A stretch of 64,000 nt of DNA, taken from the NCBI RefSeq assembly GCF_018130615.1, contig NZ_JAFCKB010000017.1, positions 62,001 through 126,000 of the forward strand, read 5' to 3'. The position numbers and the translations under genes are program-made. Each line of letters begins with the position of its first letter. The stretch's first letter is position 1. This DNA comes from Bradyrhizobium manausense. Its GTDB lineage: Bacteria > Pseudomonadota > Alphaproteobacteria > Rhizobiales > Xanthobacteraceae. Positions 42,927 to 52,516 of this stretch are shown piece after piece. Under the pieces are notes generated by a model, which saw only the letters and a program-made list of their open reading frames with translations, was not told the DNA's origin and did no database searches.

Positions 42927-44270
42927 ATGAGCCGCAAATATTTCGGGACGGACGGGATTCGGGGCCGCGCCAACGGACTGATCACGCCGGAGCTCGCGCT
43001 CAAGGTCGGCCAGGCCGCGGGCCTTGCGTTTCAGCGTGGTGACCACCGCCACCGGGTCGTGATCGGCAAGGACACCCGCCTGTCCGGCTACATGATCGAA
43101 TACGCGATGGTCGCGGGCTTCACCTCGGTCGGTATGGACGTGCTGCTGGTCGGCCCGATGCCGACGCCGGCGGTGGCGATGCTGACCAAGTCGATGCGCG
43201 CCGATCTCGGCGTCATGATCTCGGCCTCGCATAATCTGTTCGAGGACAACGGCATCAAGCTGTTCGGCCCGCAGGGCTTCAAGCTTTCCGACGACGTCGA
43301 GAAGCAGATCGAGCAGCTGCTCGACGAGCCCATCGACAAGCGTCTTGCCCAGAGCGCGAGCCTCGGCCGCGCCCGCCGTATCGACGGCGTGCATGACCGC
43401 TACATCGAATTCGCCAAGCGCACGCTGCCGCGCGACCTTTCGCTCGACGGCCTGCGCGTCGTGATCGATTGCGCCAACGGTGCCGCCTACAAGGTGGTGC
43501 CGGAAGCGCTGTGGGAATTGGGCGCCGACGTGGTGCCGATCGGCGTCGAGCCCGACGGCTTCAACATCAACAAGGATTGCGGCTCGACCTCGCCGGAAGC
43601 GCTGTCGCGGAAGGTGCGCGAGATGCGCGCCGACATCGGTATTGCGCTCGACGGCGATGCCGACCGCGTCATCCTGGTCGACGAGCGCGGCCATGTCGTC
43701 GACGGCGACCAGCTGCTGGCGGTGATCGCGCAGAGCTGGAAGGAAGATGGGCGGCTGTCGCGTCCGGGCATCGTCGCGACCGTGATGTCGAACCTCGGGC
43801 TGGAGCGCTTCCTGAAAGAGCACGGGATCGATCTCGTGCGCACCCCGGTCGGCGACCGCTACGTGCTCGAGCAGATGCTGAACGGCGGCTACAATCTCGG
43901 CGGCGAGCAGTCCGGCCATATCATCCTGTCCGACTACGCCACCACCGGCGACGGCTTCGTGGCCGCCCTGCAGGTGCTGGCCGTGGTGCAGAAGCTGCGC
44001 CGTCCGGTGTCGGAGGTCTGCCACCGCTTCGATCCGCTGCCGCAGATTCTCAAGAACGTCCGCCACAAGGGCGGCAAGCCGCTCGACAATTCCGATGTGC
44101 AGTCGGCGATCTCGGACGGCGAGAAGCGGCTCAACGGATGCGGCCGCCTCCTGATCCGCTCCTCCGGCACCGAGCCCGTGATCCGCGTCATGGGCGAAGG
44201 CGAGGATCGCGTCCTGGTCGAGGACGTCGTCGACACCATCGTCTCCGCGCTGGGCCAGGCCGCGGCCTGA
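42927..44270 (+). CDS. glmM: Phosphoglucosamine mutase
   Basis: A 447-residue enzyme converting glucosamine-6-phosphate to glucosamine-1-phosphate for peptidoglycan and lipopolysaccharide precursors. The phosphoserine is S101 in ISASHN, the Mg site is D242-G-D-A-D246-R, and the C-terminal phosphate-binding loop is [12 protein letters not shown]. The start [17 protein letters not shown] is canonical. The upstream region is AT-rich with a strong-looking promoter (TATCATATTTTTTGAAG near 42800-42820). Confidence 0.96.
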   Translation: MSRKYFGTDGIRGRANGLITPELALKVGQAAGLAFQRGDHRHRVVIGKDTRLSGYMIEYAMVAGFTSVGMDVLLVGPMPTPAVAMLTKSMRADLGVMISASHNLFEDNGIKLFGPQGFKLSDDVEKQIEQLLDEPIDKRLAQSASLGRARRIDGVHDRYIEFAKRTLPRDLSLDGLRVVIDCANGAAYKVVPEALWELGADVVPIGVEPDGFNINKDCGSTSPEALSRKVREMRADIGIALDGDADRVILVDERGHVVDGDQLLAVIAQSWKEDGRLSRPGIVATVMSNLGLERFLKEHGIDLVRTPVGDRYVLEQMLNGGYNLGGEQSGHIILSDYATTGDGFVAALQVLAVVQKLRRPVSEVCHRFDPLPQILKNVRHKGGKPLDNSDVQSAISDGEKRLNGCGRLLIRSSGTEPVIRVMGEGEDRVLVEDVVDTIVSALGQAAA

Positions 44271-44272
44271 TC

Positions 44273-44430
44273 TCTTCCTTCTCCCCTTGTGGGAGAAGGT
44301 GGTGCGAAGCGCCGGATGAGGGGTTATTTCCGCATACTCGAAAGAGAATGATGCGCGGATGGATACCCCTCACCCGTCTCGCCGCCAACGCGGCGAGCCA
44401 CCCTCTCCCACAAGGGGAGAGGGTAAGATA
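44273..44430. repeat. Interspersed GC-rich palindromic repeat
   Basis: TTCTCCCCTTGTGGGAGAAGG at the left and CCCTCTCCCACAAGGGGAGAGGG at the right, with GGATGAGGGG and CCCCTCACCC oriented oppositely between them. It lies between glmM and the MFS transporter gene. Confidence 0.8.
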
Positions 44431-44531
44431 AGAGCACACACGCATCCCAGCCATTTGTGATTGGCGGTGGTTCCGCCGCCCCGTGCATCGTAACTAGCGG
44501 TCGCGGCAATCTGCCGCGCCGGGATGCTCCA

Positions 44532-45782
44532 GTGAACAAGCCTGTCGTCGTCTCAGAGGAAACGCTGACCGAGCCCGTCGTCATCAGCGGCGTCGCGCCC
44601 GCTGCAAAGGCGGCCGCTGGGCCGGCCTACGTCGTGCTCGCCGGCATCAGCTTCTCGCATTTCCTCAACGACACCATGCAGTCGCTGATCGCCTCGGTGT
44701 ATCCGATCCTGAAGGATACCTATGCGCTCGATTTCGCGCAGATCGGCATGATCACGCTGGCCTTCCAGTTCACGGCCTCGCTGCTGCAGCCGGTGGTCGG
44801 GCACTACACCGACAAGAAGGCGCAGCCCTATTCGCTGTCGATCGGCATGGCCTCGACCTTCTTCGGCCTGCTGCTGCTCAGCATCGCGCAGCAATATCTC
44901 GTCATCCTGATTGCCGCGGCGCTGGTCGGTCTCGGCTCGGCGGTGTTTCATCCGGAGTCGGCGCGCATCGCGCGGCTCGCCTCCGGCGGCCGTTACGGCT
45001 TTGCGCAATCGGTGTTCCAGCTCGGCGGCAGCTTCGGCACCTCGATGGGGCCGGTGCTTGCCGCGCTCATCGTCGTGCCGTTCGGGCAGGGCAGCATCGC
45101 CTGGTTTTCCTCGATCGCGTTCCTCGCGATCGTCATCCTCTGGCGCATCGGCCGCTGGTACGAACCGCAGATCAAGGCGAAGAAGACGGTGGCGGTTCAG
45201 GCTCATCCCGATGCGCCGAGCTCGCGCCGTGTCGCGGTCGCGCTGCTGGTGCTGGTGGCGCTGCTGTTCTCGAAGCAGCTCTACGTCTCCAGCCTGTCGA
45301 GCTATTACATCTTCTACCTGATCGACCGTTTCGGCGTGTCGACCCAGACGGCCCAGATCTATCTCTTCATCTTCCTTGCGGCGAACGCGGTCGGCGCATT
45401 CTTCGGCGGGCCGCTCGGGGATCGCTTCGGCCGCAAGATCGTGATCTGGATCTCGATCCTCGGCGCGCTGCCGTTCACGCTGGCGCTGCCCTTTGCTGGG
45501 CTCTATGCGAGCGCGGCGCTCTCGGTGATCATCGGCCTGATCATCTCCTCGACGACGTCGTCGATCATCGTGTTTGCGCAGGAGCTGGTGCCGCACCGCT
45601 TCGGCATGATCTCCGGCGTCTTCTTCGGTGTCGCCTTCGGCATCGGCGGCCTTGGCGCTGCGGTGCTCGGCAAGCTCGCCGACCACACCTCGATCGAGTT
45701 CGTCTACCAGGTCTGCGCCTATCTGCCGGCGATCGGGCTGCTCGCGGTGTTCCTGCCGAAGCTGCCGCGGCACGCGCGTTAA
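44532..45782 (+). CDS. MFS transporter, fosmidomycin-resistance (Fsr) type
   Basis: A 416-residue 12-helix MFS transporter. The Fsr-group features are the N-terminal SFSHFLNDTMQSLIASVYPI, the loop HPESARIARLASGGRYGFAQ with GLGSAVFHPESAR, and the mid loop GDRFGRKIVIWISILG. In E. coli, Fsr exports fosmidomycin; other substrates are possible. GTG (NKPVVVSEETLTEP) is taken as the start, and upstream sequence in the same frame lacks homology. Repeat DNA lies upstream. Confidence 0.85.
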   Translation: MNKPVVVSEETLTEPVVISGVAPAAKAAAGPAYVVLAGISFSHFLNDTMQSLIASVYPILKDTYALDFAQIGMITLAFQFTASLLQPVVGHYTDKKAQPYSLSIGMASTFFGLLLLSIAQQYLVILIAAALVGLGSAVFHPESARIARLASGGRYGFAQSVFQLGGSFGTSMGPVLAALIVVPFGQGSIAWFSSIAFLAIVILWRIGRWYEPQIKAKKTVAVQAHPDAPSSRRVAVALLVLVALLFSKQLYVSSLSSYYIFYLIDRFGVSTQTAQIYLFIFLAANAVGAFFGGPLGDRFGRKIVIWISILGALPFTLALPFAGLYASAALSVIIGLIISSTTSSIIVFAQELVPHRFGMISGVFFGVAFGIGGLGAAVLGKLADHTSIEFVYQVCAYLPAIGLLAVFLPKLPRHAR

Positions 45783-45912
45783 CAAATCCTCCTTCGCTGC
45801 ACTGCGGCTTCATACATCGTTAGCAATTGCGGTCCGCCAGCTGCCGCATTTCTGCAACGCTTGCGCCGCATCCGCGTGTGCGGTGAGAAAAAATCAACCT
45901 TAAAAATTAGGG

Positions 45913-45927
45913 TTAAGTGGCGCTTAA
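45913..45927. promoter_or_regulatory. CtrA-type box (TTAA-N7-TTAA) upstream of an outer-membrane gene
   Basis: TTAA, GTGGCGC, TTAA fits the CtrA consensus TTAA-N7-TTAA exactly and lies 85 bases before the start of the outer-membrane protein gene. A second TTAA (45899-45902) lies at the non-matching spacing of 10 bases. Control by CtrA is inferred. Confidence 0.45.
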
Positions 45928-46011
45928 GCATTTGCTGCCATCGTCCGGCTCGTGAGTTTCCAGAACGTGGGGCGCCCGTATTCAGCCTCACCGGCCATAA
46001 GGACGAAGCCA

Positions 46012-46860
46012 ATGCGTAGCGTTAAGTCTCTCCTTGCCGCGGGTGCGGCATCCCTGATCTCGTCGATGGCGTTTGCCGCCGATATGCCGATCGCGGCGCC
46101 CCCTCCGATGTACGCGCCGCCGGCTCCGCCCGCGGACTTCGGCGGCTGGTATCTCCGCGGCGACATCGGCTTCAGCAACCAGAAGACCAGTGATCTCCAC
46201 TACACCCGCGAGTCGGCTTACTCGCAGCTCACCTCGTTCAACCAGCAGTCGTCCTTCGACACCGGCGGCGTCTACGGCCTCGGCGCCGGCTACCGCTTCA
46301 ACAACTGGTTCCGCGCCGACGTGACCGGACAGTATCGGGGCAACGCCAACTTCAAGGCGACCGATCGTTTCACCGGTACGGCAGGCGGCGTGCCTTACAA
46401 CGGCATCGACAATTACAGCGCCAGCAAGTCCGAATGGCTGTTCCTGGCGAACGCCTATGTCGACCTCGGGACCTGGTGGTGCATTACCCCGTTCGTCGGT
46501 GCCGGCGTTGGTACAGCGCGGGTTTCGATCGCGAACTTCTCCGATACGGGCATCAACAATCTTCCGTTCTCGACCGCGAGCTTTGCCACCGCTCCGACGG
46601 GTTCGAAGTGGAATTTCGCCTGGGCTGCCCACGCGGGTCTCGCCTACAAGGTCAATCCGAACCTGATCCTCGAACTGGCCTACAGCTACGTCAATCTTGG
46701 CGAGGGCCAGACCGGTATCCTGTCGGACTTCACCGGCGCGACCACCAACAACGTCTTCAAGTTCAAGGACATCACCTCGCATGACTTGAAGCTCGGCGTG
46801 CGCTGGGAGCTCAACAGCCCGCCCGCCTACGCGCCGGCGCCGCTGGTCACCAAGGGCTGA
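46012..46860 (+). CDS. Outer-membrane beta-barrel protein, Omp25/Omp31-like
   Basis: A 282-residue outer-membrane protein with a signal peptide (MRSVKSLLAAGAASLISSMA, cleavage near AFA-AD). A Pro-rich segment follows, then a barrel of alternating beta strands typical of Omp25/Omp31/RopB-family porin-like proteins: GGWYLRGDIGFSNQKTSD, FNNWFRADVTGQYRGNANF and WNFAWAAHAGLAYKVNPNL. It lacks a terminal aromatic residue and ends in a Pro/Ala tail. It is followed by a strong terminator. Confidence 0.88.
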   Translation: MRSVKSLLAAGAASLISSMAFAADMPIAAPPPMYAPPAPPADFGGWYLRGDIGFSNQKTSDLHYTRESAYSQLTSFNQQSSFDTGGVYGLGAGYRFNNWFRADVTGQYRGNANFKATDRFTGTAGGVPYNGIDNYSASKSEWLFLANAYVDLGTWWCITPFVGAGVGTARVSIANFSDTGINNLPFSTASFATAPTGSKWNFAWAAHAGLAYKVNPNLILELAYSYVNLGEGQTGILSDFTGATTNNVFKFKDITSHDLKLGVRWELNSPPAYAPAPLVTKG

Positions 46861-46888
46861 TCTTCAGCCCCATCGCTTAACGTCTCTT

Positions 46889-46917
46889 AACGGCGCGGGA
46901 TCATCCCGCGCCGTTTT
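46889..46917 (+). terminator. Intrinsic terminator of the outer-membrane protein gene
   Basis: AACGGCGCGGGA and TCCCGCGCCGTT pair perfectly (12 bases) around TCA, followed by TT. It lies 29 bases after the stop codon. Confidence 0.9.
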
Positions 46918-47029
46918 GCTTTGCGTATTTTTCATCGCTTGGCGGCGACGGAAGCCTCCGGCGCAACCATTGGTTAAGGTTAACGAGCCATGATCACGAG
47001 CAAGAGTTCGAGTTCGATGGAGCGTTGCA

Positions 47030-47851
47030 ATGCGTGGGCTTTTGTTGGCGGCGGTGATGTTGGGGACGGTGTCTGCCGCGCACGCGGCCGACATGCCGGA
47101 TCTGCCGATCCTGCGCGGCAGTCTCACCGACGGTCTGAGCAAGTCCAACGTCAACTGGCAGGGCTTCTATGTCGGCGGCCAGGCCGGTTACGGATCTTCG
47201 GACGAAAGCTTCAGTGGCACAAACACCAACATGCTCTCTGCTTTGCTCGACCATAACGTCATCGAGCAGATGCAGGTCTCGCAATGGAATCTCGGGCTCG
47301 GCAAGCAATCGAGCCGCGCCAGCGGCTATGGGGTCTTCGTCGGATATAACGAGCAGTGGGAAGACGTCGTCTACGGTCTTGAAATGAGCTATCTGCACGG
47401 CTCGTACGGCGGCTCATCCAACGCGTTCAAGGAGCTTGTCAGCGGCACCACGCTTTCCGACGGCGCCTTCCATGATGTTGCGGTCACGTCGTCAGCCTCG
47501 ATAGCGATCTCGGACCTGGCGACGTTCCGTGGACGGGCGGCTTATGCCTGGGGTTGTTTCCTGCCCTACATGTTCGGCGGACTCGCGCTCGGTAAGGCCG
47601 ATATCTCGCGTTCGGTCCTGGTCACCGATTCCGTCAGCACCAACGGAACGACATGGACGGCGCTGCAGCCGCTGTCGGCGAACGATACGCAGCATAATCA
47701 CCTGATCTACGGCTACACGGCCGGCCTTGGTATGGACGTCAACCTGGTTGGCGGTCTCTTCATGCGAGCCGAGTGGGAATACATTCGCTTCACCTCGCAG
47801 GTCGATACCAGCATCAACACCGTTCGCGCCGGCCTCGGCTACAAGTTCTGA
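47030..47851 (+). CDS. Outer-membrane beta-barrel protein, second copy
   Basis: A 273-residue outer-membrane protein related in plan to the preceding one: signal peptide MRGLLLAAVMLGTVSAAHAA, a VNWQGFYVGGQAGYGSSDES strand, and a C-terminal AGLGYKF with the terminal phenylalanine that targets barrels to the outer membrane. The strand pattern continues through FRGRAAYAWGCFLPYMFGGLA. It shares the barrel type but little sequence with the upstream gene. Confidence 0.87.
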   Translation: MRGLLLAAVMLGTVSAAHAADMPDLPILRGSLTDGLSKSNVNWQGFYVGGQAGYGSSDESFSGTNTNMLSALLDHNVIEQMQVSQWNLGLGKQSSRASGYGVFVGYNEQWEDVVYGLEMSYLHGSYGGSSNAFKELVSGTTLSDGAFHDVAVTSSASIAISDLATFRGRAAYAWGCFLPYMFGGLALGKADISRSVLVTDSVSTNGTTWTALQPLSANDTQHNHLIYGYTAGLGMDVNLVGGLFMRAEWEYIRFTSQVDTSINTVRAGLGYKF

Positions 47852-47925
47852 CTCCGCTGCGCTTCGTCGCGGTTGACAGGTTATCTCCGCCCTGATGCTC
47901 TGTCGCCCGACATGGGGCGACAGCG

Positions 47926-48516
47926 ATGCGGATTTACGGCGACAGCAATTCCGGCAATTGCCTGAAGGTGAAGTGGGTCTGCGACAAGCTCGCGCTGCCC
48001 TATCGCTGGATCGAGACCGATACGCGCAAGGGTGAGACGCGTACGCCGCAATTTCTCGAGATGAACGGCGCCGGCCAGGTGCCGACCATCGCCTTGGACG
48101 ACGGCCGCACGCTGGCGCAGTCCAACGCCATCATCCGCTATCTCGCCCGCGACAGCGCGCTCGTCCCGCGCGACGCCTTTGCCGCCGCCAAGATGGACGA
48201 ATGGCTTTTCTGGGAGCAATACAGCCACGAGCCCTATATCGCGGTATGCCGCTTCCAGATGGTCTATCTCGGCAAGGATGCCTCCGAGCTCGATCCTGAC
48301 AAGGTCAAGCGCGGCTATGCGGCGCTCGATCGCATGGAGCAGCATCTTGCCGCGAGCCGCTTTTTCGCCGGCGACGAGGTTTCGCTCGCCGACGTCTCGC
48401 TGCTCGCCTATACCCGCCTGGCGCATGAAGGTGGTTTCGATCTCGGGCGTTATGCGGCCATTGGCCGCTGGATCAGCGAGGCTGAGGCTTGTCTTGGCCT
48501 GCCGCCGGCCCGCTGA
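47926..48516 (+). CDS. Glutathione S-transferase family protein
   Basis: A 196-residue GST starting MRIYGDSNSGNCLKVKWVCD, with the active-site Ser/Cys region SNSGNCLKVKW, PTIALDDGRTLAQSNAIIRY forming the glutathione-binding loop, and an all-helical C-terminal domain ending with DLGRYAAIGRW. The N-terminal layout matches the GST at 30612, and two more GSTs are in the window, so this is a GST-rich segment. Substrate unknown. Confidence 0.87.
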   Translation: MRIYGDSNSGNCLKVKWVCDKLALPYRWIETDTRKGETRTPQFLEMNGAGQVPTIALDDGRTLAQSNAIIRYLARDSALVPRDAFAAAKMDEWLFWEQYSHEPYIAVCRFQMVYLGKDASELDPDKVKRGYAALDRMEQHLAASRFFAGDEVSLADVSLLAYTRLAHEGGFDLGRYAAIGRWISEAEACLGLPPAR

Positions 48517-48577
48517 GCACCGCGCGCGGAGCGTCTCGCGTCGTTGAGTCCTTCGCGTTGAGTCTGGAGCTTCCGGT

Positions 48578-49042
48578 ATGAACGATAGGTCTGTTTCCAT
48601 CCGTCCGGCGCGCCGCGCGGACCTGCCTGCGATCGTGGCGATGCTTGCCGACGATCATCTCGGCCGCGCCCGCGAGCGCATCGAGGATCCGTTGCCGGCC
48701 GTCTACTATCAGGCCTTCGAACGGGTCGAGCGCGATTCCAATCTCTCCCTGGTCGTCGCCGAGAGCGAGGGCAGGGTGGTTGGCTGCCTGCAACTCGCGG
48801 TGCTTGCTGGCATCAGCTCGCAAGGCGGCATTCGTGGTCTGCTCGAGGACGTGCGCGTTGCCGCCGATTGTCGCAATCGCGGCATCGGTGAGCAATTGGT
48901 GCAATGGGCGATCGCGGAAGCGAAAGCGCGCGGCTGCAATCTGGTCGAATTGCTGACGCATTCGAGCCGGGTCGATGCGCAGCGCTTTTACAAGCGTCTT
49001 GGATTTGCGTCGAGTCACGCCGGCATGACTGTCCGCTTTTGA
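48578..49042 (+). CDS. GNAT family N-acetyltransferase
   Basis: A 154-residue GNAT with the acetyl-CoA motif VRVAADCRNRGIGEQLVQWA (the RNRGIG loop is motif A), preceded by VVAESEGRVVGCLQL and followed by CNLVELLTHSSRVDAQRFYK. It resembles small-molecule acetyltransferases such as the aminoglycoside-6'-type fold. ATG follows GGAGCTTCCGGT. Substrate unknown. Confidence 0.88.
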   Translation: MNDRSVSIRPARRADLPAIVAMLADDHLGRARERIEDPLPAVYYQAFERVERDSNLSLVVAESEGRVVGCLQLAVLAGISSQGGIRGLLEDVRVAADCRNRGIGEQLVQWAIAEAKARGCNLVELLTHSSRVDAQRFYKRLGFASSHAGMTVRF

Positions 49043-49200
49043 CGCAGTGCGCCGTGCGCGTTGCGCGATCAACGAAATCGGATCGCGCGTTCGTTCATCT
49101 TAACAGCTGATAAACTACCCGTTCGTCGTTCACGTTGATCGGGGAACGAAGGGTGCTACGGGAACGTCAGACACCGGGCTCGGTCGGTTCGGGGATTTCG

Positions 49201-49407
49201 ATGACAAAGTATTCCATGATCAAGGTCGGCAACGACTACGTTGTGCTGGCCGACGACCAATGCATCTTGAAGGTCGGCAGCCGCCGCCGTGCCGCGCAAT
49301 TGATCAGCGAGGCCACGGACTTGCTGAACGCGCTCGCGTCCGTCGAGGCCCCCGGTATCGCGCCGGAGGCGCCATCACTGGCCCGTGAGACGCCTGAACT
49401 TCCTTGA
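49201..49407 (+). CDS. Small hypothetical protein
   Basis: A 68-residue protein: MTKYSMIKVGNDYVVLADDQ, a short beta-type domain, then CILKVGSRRRAAQLISEATD and an acidic Pro-rich end. It is compact and begins after GGGGATTTCG. The frame is open further upstream, but that part is low-complexity. No family recognised. It lies upstream of serC on the same strand, separated by the serC leader. Confidence 0.7.
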   Translation: MTKYSMIKVGNDYVVLADDQCILKVGSRRRAAQLISEATDLLNALASVEAPGIAPEAPSLARETPELP

Positions 49408-49445
49408 CTGCCCTTCCCGATTCCCGTATCAGCCGCGGCGGGACA

Positions 49446-49483
49446 CCTCCCCCCAACGGGAGGCTTACTATCTGGAAGGGTAG
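49446..49483 (+). ncRNA. Two-hairpin leader directly before serC (serC RNA motif candidate)
   Basis: CCTCCC and GGGAGG pair around CCCAAC (49446-49463). Then CTATC pairs with GGTAG around TGGAAG (49468-49483), four bases before the serC ATG. A compact structured element directly upstream of serC is the known alphaproteobacterial serC RNA motif; the hairpins here fit that class. The role, probably translational control of serC-serA, is inferred. Confidence 0.65.
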
Positions 49484-49486
49484 ATT

Positions 49487-50659
49487 ATGACTGTAGCGAA
49501 GCCCGCTTCGCGGCCCAACGTGCCGCATTTCTCCTCCGGCCCCTGCGCCAAGCGCCCCGGCTGGAACGCCCAAAATCTCAAGGACGCAGCGCTCGGCCGT
49601 TCGCATCGCGCGAAGGTCGGCAAGACCAAGCTCAAGCTCGCGATCGATCTGACGCGCGAAGTGCTTGAAGTGCCGGCCGATTATCGCATCGGCATCGTTC
49701 CGGCTTCCGATACCGGCGCGGTCGAGATGGCGCTGTGGTCGCTGCTCGGTGCACGGCCCGTCACCACGCTCGCCTGGGAATCCTTCGGTGAGGGCTGGGT
49801 CAGCGACATCGTCAAGGAATTGAAGCTCAAGGACGTCACCAAGCTGAATGCAGCTTACGGTGAGATTCCCGACCTCTCCAAGGTCGATCCCAAGAGCGAC
49901 GTCGTCTTCACCTGGAACGGCACCACCTCCGGCGTCCGCGTGCCGAACGCCGACTGGATCAGCGCGACCCGCGAAGGCCTGACCATTTGCGACGCCACCT
50001 CGGCCGCGTTCGCGCAAGCCCTCGACTGGGCCAAGCTCGACGTCGTCACCTTCTCATGGCAGAAGGCGCTCGGCGGCGAAGCCGCGCACGGCATGCTGAT
50101 CCTGTCGCCGCGTGCGGTGGAGCGGCTCGAGACCTACAAGCCGGCTTGGCCGCTGCCGAAGATCTTCCGCATGACCAAGGGCGGCAAGATCAACGAAGGC
50201 ATTTTCGTCGGCGAAACCATCAACACGCCGTCGATGCTGTGCGTCGAGGACTATCTCGATGCACTGAACTGGGCCAAGTCGATCGGCGGCCTCAAGGCGC
50301 TGATCGCGCGCGCCGACGCCAACACCAAGGTGCTGGCCGACTGGAAGGCGAAGACGCCCTGGATCGACTTCCTGGCCAAGGACGCTTCGATCCGCTCCAA
50401 CACCTCGGTGTGCCTGAAGTTCACCGATCCCGCGATCACCTCCCTCTCGGATGACGCGCAGGCCGACTTCTCCAAGAAGCTGGTTGCGCTGATCGAGAAG
50501 GAAGGCGCCGGTTACGACTTCGCGTATTACCGCGATGCACCGGCGGGGTTGCGCATCTGGTGCGGCGCCACCGTCGAGGCCAAGGATGTCGAGCTGCTGA
50601 CGCAGTGGATCGACTGGGCTTTTGCCGAGACCAAGGCGCAGCTCGCGAAGGCGGCGTAA
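49487..50659 (+). CDS. serC: Phosphoserine aminotransferase
   Basis: A 390-residue class V PLP enzyme converting 3-phosphohydroxypyruvate and glutamate to O-phosphoserine, the second step of serine synthesis. The PLP lysine is K193 in [13 protein letters not shown]. The family N-terminus [17 protein letters not shown] is typical of the alphaproteobacterial long form. The two-hairpin leader lies just before the ATG, and serA follows 222 bases downstream after a palindromic repeat. Good family match. Confidence 0.95.
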   Translation: MTVAKPASRPNVPHFSSGPCAKRPGWNAQNLKDAALGRSHRAKVGKTKLKLAIDLTREVLEVPADYRIGIVPASDTGAVEMALWSLLGARPVTTLAWESFGEGWVSDIVKELKLKDVTKLNAAYGEIPDLSKVDPKSDVVFTWNGTTSGVRVPNADWISATREGLTICDATSAAFAQALDWAKLDVVTFSWQKALGGEAAHGMLILSPRAVERLETYKPAWPLPKIFRMTKGGKINEGIFVGETINTPSMLCVEDYLDALNWAKSIGGLKALIARADANTKVLADWKAKTPWIDFLAKDASIRSNTSVCLKFTDPAITSLSDDAQADFSKKLVALIEKEGAGYDFAYYRDAPAGLRIWCGATVEAKDVELLTQWIDWAFAETKAQLAKAA

Positions 50660-50667
50660 GTTTTCGT

Positions 50668-50810
50668 TCTTCGCCTCTCTCCGTTCTTACGGGGAGAGGC
50701 CGGGTCGCGCAGCGATCCGGGTGAGGGGCTCTCTCCACGAGCACTTCGCCTGCGGCTGCCCCTCACCCCAACCCTCGCCCCGTAAGAACGGGGAAAGGGA
50801 GAGCAACAAG
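50668..50810. repeat. Interspersed GC-rich palindromic repeat between serC and serA
   Basis: CCTCTCTCCGTTCTTACGGGGAGAGG at the left and CTCGCCCCGTAAGAACGGGG at the right, with GGGTCGCGCAGCGATCCGGG and the CCCCTCACCCCA end. It lies inside what is probably one serC-serA transcript. Confidence 0.8.
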
Positions 50811-50881
50811 CTTCCGAGTCACTCACGCATTTCCGGCCCTCGGGCCGATCCTCCCTCAGGGACGGTGAAGGACACATTCCC

Positions 50882-52471
50882 ATGACCAAACCCAAAGTTC
50901 TCATTTCCGACGCGCTCTCGCCCGCTGCCGTGCAGATCTTCAAGGATCGCGGCGTCGAGGTCGACTTCCAGCCCAATCTCGGCAAGGACAAGGACAAGCT
51001 CGCCGAGATCATCGGCAATTACGACGGTCTCGCGATCCGCTCCGCGACCAAGGCGACCGCCAAGATCCTAGAGAAGGCGACCAACCTCAAGGTGATCGGC
51101 CGCGCCGGCATCGGCGTCGACAATGTCGAGATCCCCGCCGCCACGGCCAAGGGCATCATCGTGATGAACACGCCGTTCGGCAATTCGATCACGACCGCCG
51201 AGCACGCCATCACCCTGATGCTGGCGCTCGCCCGCGAGATCCCGCAGGCCGACGCCTCGACCCAGGCCGGCAAGTGGGAGAAGAACCGCTTCATGGGCGT
51301 CGAGATCACCGGCAAGGTGCTCGGCGTGGTCGGCTGCGGCAACATCGGATCGATCGTTGCCGACCGTGCACTCGGCCTGCGCATGAAGGTGATCGCATTC
51401 GATCCGTTCCTGTCGCCGGAGCGTGCCAAGGACATCGGTGTCGAGAAGGTCGATCTCGACGACCTGCTCAAGCGCGCCGACTTCATCACGCTGCACACAC
51501 CGCTGACCGAGAAGACCAAGAACATCATCGACGCGGCCGCGATCGCCAAGATGAAGAAGGGCGTGCGCCTGATCAACTGCGCCCGCGGCGGCCTCGTCGA
51601 CGAGCAGGCCGTGGTCGATGCGCTCAATTCCAAGCACATCGCCGGCGCCGCCTTCGACGTGTTCGTCGAGGAGCCCGCGAACACCAACGTGCTGTTCGGC
51701 CATCCCAACGTGATCTGCACGCCGCATCTCGGCGCCTCCACCACGGAAGCGCAGGAGAACGTCGCGCTCCAGGTCGCCGAGCAGATGTCGGATTATCTGC
51801 TCACCGGCGCGATCTCGAACGCCGTCAACTTCCCGTCGATCACCGCGGAAGAAGCGCCGAAGCTGAAGCCGTTCATCGCGCTTGCCGAGAAGCTCGGCTC
51901 GTTCGCCGGCCAGCTCACCGAAAGCGGCATCCTCAAGGTCGAGATCACCTATGAGGGCCATGTCGCCGAGATGAAGATCAAGGCGATCACCTCGGCGGTG
52001 CTGTCGGGCCTGCTGCGGCCGATGCTGGGCGAGGTCAATGTGGTGTCCGCGCCGGTCGTCGCCAAGGAGCGCGGCATGGTGGTGGACGAGATCGTGCGCG
52101 CCGCGCAGAGCGATTACGAGAGCCTGATCACCGTCACGGTGGCGACGGAGCGCCAGGAGCGCTCGGTCTCCGGCACCGTGTACCATGACGGCAAGCCACG
52201 ATTGGTTGACGTCAAGGGCATCCGCGTCGACGCCGAGTTCGGCAAGTCGATGATCTACATCACCAACGAGGACAAGCCGGGCTTTATCGGCCAGTTCGCG
52301 AGCCTGCTGGGCGATGCCAAGATCAACATTGCCACCTTCCATCTCGGCCGCGTTGCGCCCGGCAGCGATGCGATCGCGCTGGTCGAGGTCGACGGTGCGG
52401 TGCCGGCGGACCTGCTCGCCAAGGTGCAGGCCCTGCCGCAGGTCAAGCAGGCCAAGGCACTGAGGTTCTGA
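50882..52471 (+). CDS. serA: D-3-phosphoglycerate dehydrogenase
   Basis: A 529-residue NAD-dependent enzyme, the first committed step of serine synthesis. The NAD Rossmann loop is GVVGCGNIGSIVADRA near residue 149. The catalytic Arg-Glu-His are in NCARGGLVDEQ (Arg near 235), FVEEPAN (Glu near 264) and CTPHLGAST (His near 282). An intervening ASB domain (residues 315-450) and a C-terminal ACT-type regulatory domain (residues 455-529, TNEDKPGFIGQFASLLG) complete the type I architecture. Length is normal. Confidence 0.97.
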   Translation: MTKPKVLISDALSPAAVQIFKDRGVEVDFQPNLGKDKDKLAEIIGNYDGLAIRSATKATAKILEKATNLKVIGRAGIGVDNVEIPAATAKGIIVMNTPFGNSITTAEHAITLMLALAREIPQADASTQAGKWEKNRFMGVEITGKVLGVVGCGNIGSIVADRALGLRMKVIAFDPFLSPERAKDIGVEKVDLDDLLKRADFITLHTPLTEKTKNIIDAAAIAKMKKGVRLINCARGGLVDEQAVVDALNSKHIAGAAFDVFVEEPANTNVLFGHPNVICTPHLGASTTEAQENVALQVAEQMSDYLLTGAISNAVNFPSITAEEAPKLKPFIALAEKLGSFAGQLTESGILKVEITYEGHVAEMKIKAITSAVLSGLLRPMLGEVNVVSAPVVAKERGMVVDEIVRAAQSDYESLITVTVATERQERSVSGTVYHDGKPRLVDVKGIRVDAEFGKSMIYITNEDKPGFIGQFASLLGDAKINIATFHLGRVAPGSDAIALVEVDGAVPADLLAKVQALPQVKQAKALRF

Positions 52472-52488
52472 GGCGTATCAGCAGAACG

Positions 52489-52516
52489 CGCTGACGCTGC
52501 TCCGGCAGCGTCAGCG
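52489..52516. terminator. Bidirectional hairpin between convergent serA and amidohydrolase genes
   Basis: CGCTGACGCTGC and GCAGCGTCAGCG pair perfectly (12 bases) around TCCG. It starts 17 bases after the serA stop and overlaps the stop of the minus-strand amidohydrolase. The T-run is absent in both directions, so termination may be only partial. Confidence 0.7.

Noticed and set aside
46974-46985. TTAA-GG-TTAA upstream of the second outer-membrane gene as a CtrA site
   Set aside because: The spacer is 2 bases, not 7. Similarly, TTAA-N6-TTAA after the first gene lies inside the terminator region.
49142-49167. GGAAC-N17-CGTC upstream of the 68-residue gene as another EcfG promoter
   Set aside because: The -10 element is CGTC rather than CGTT, and a second GGAAC overlaps at the wrong spacing, so the match is too weak to call.
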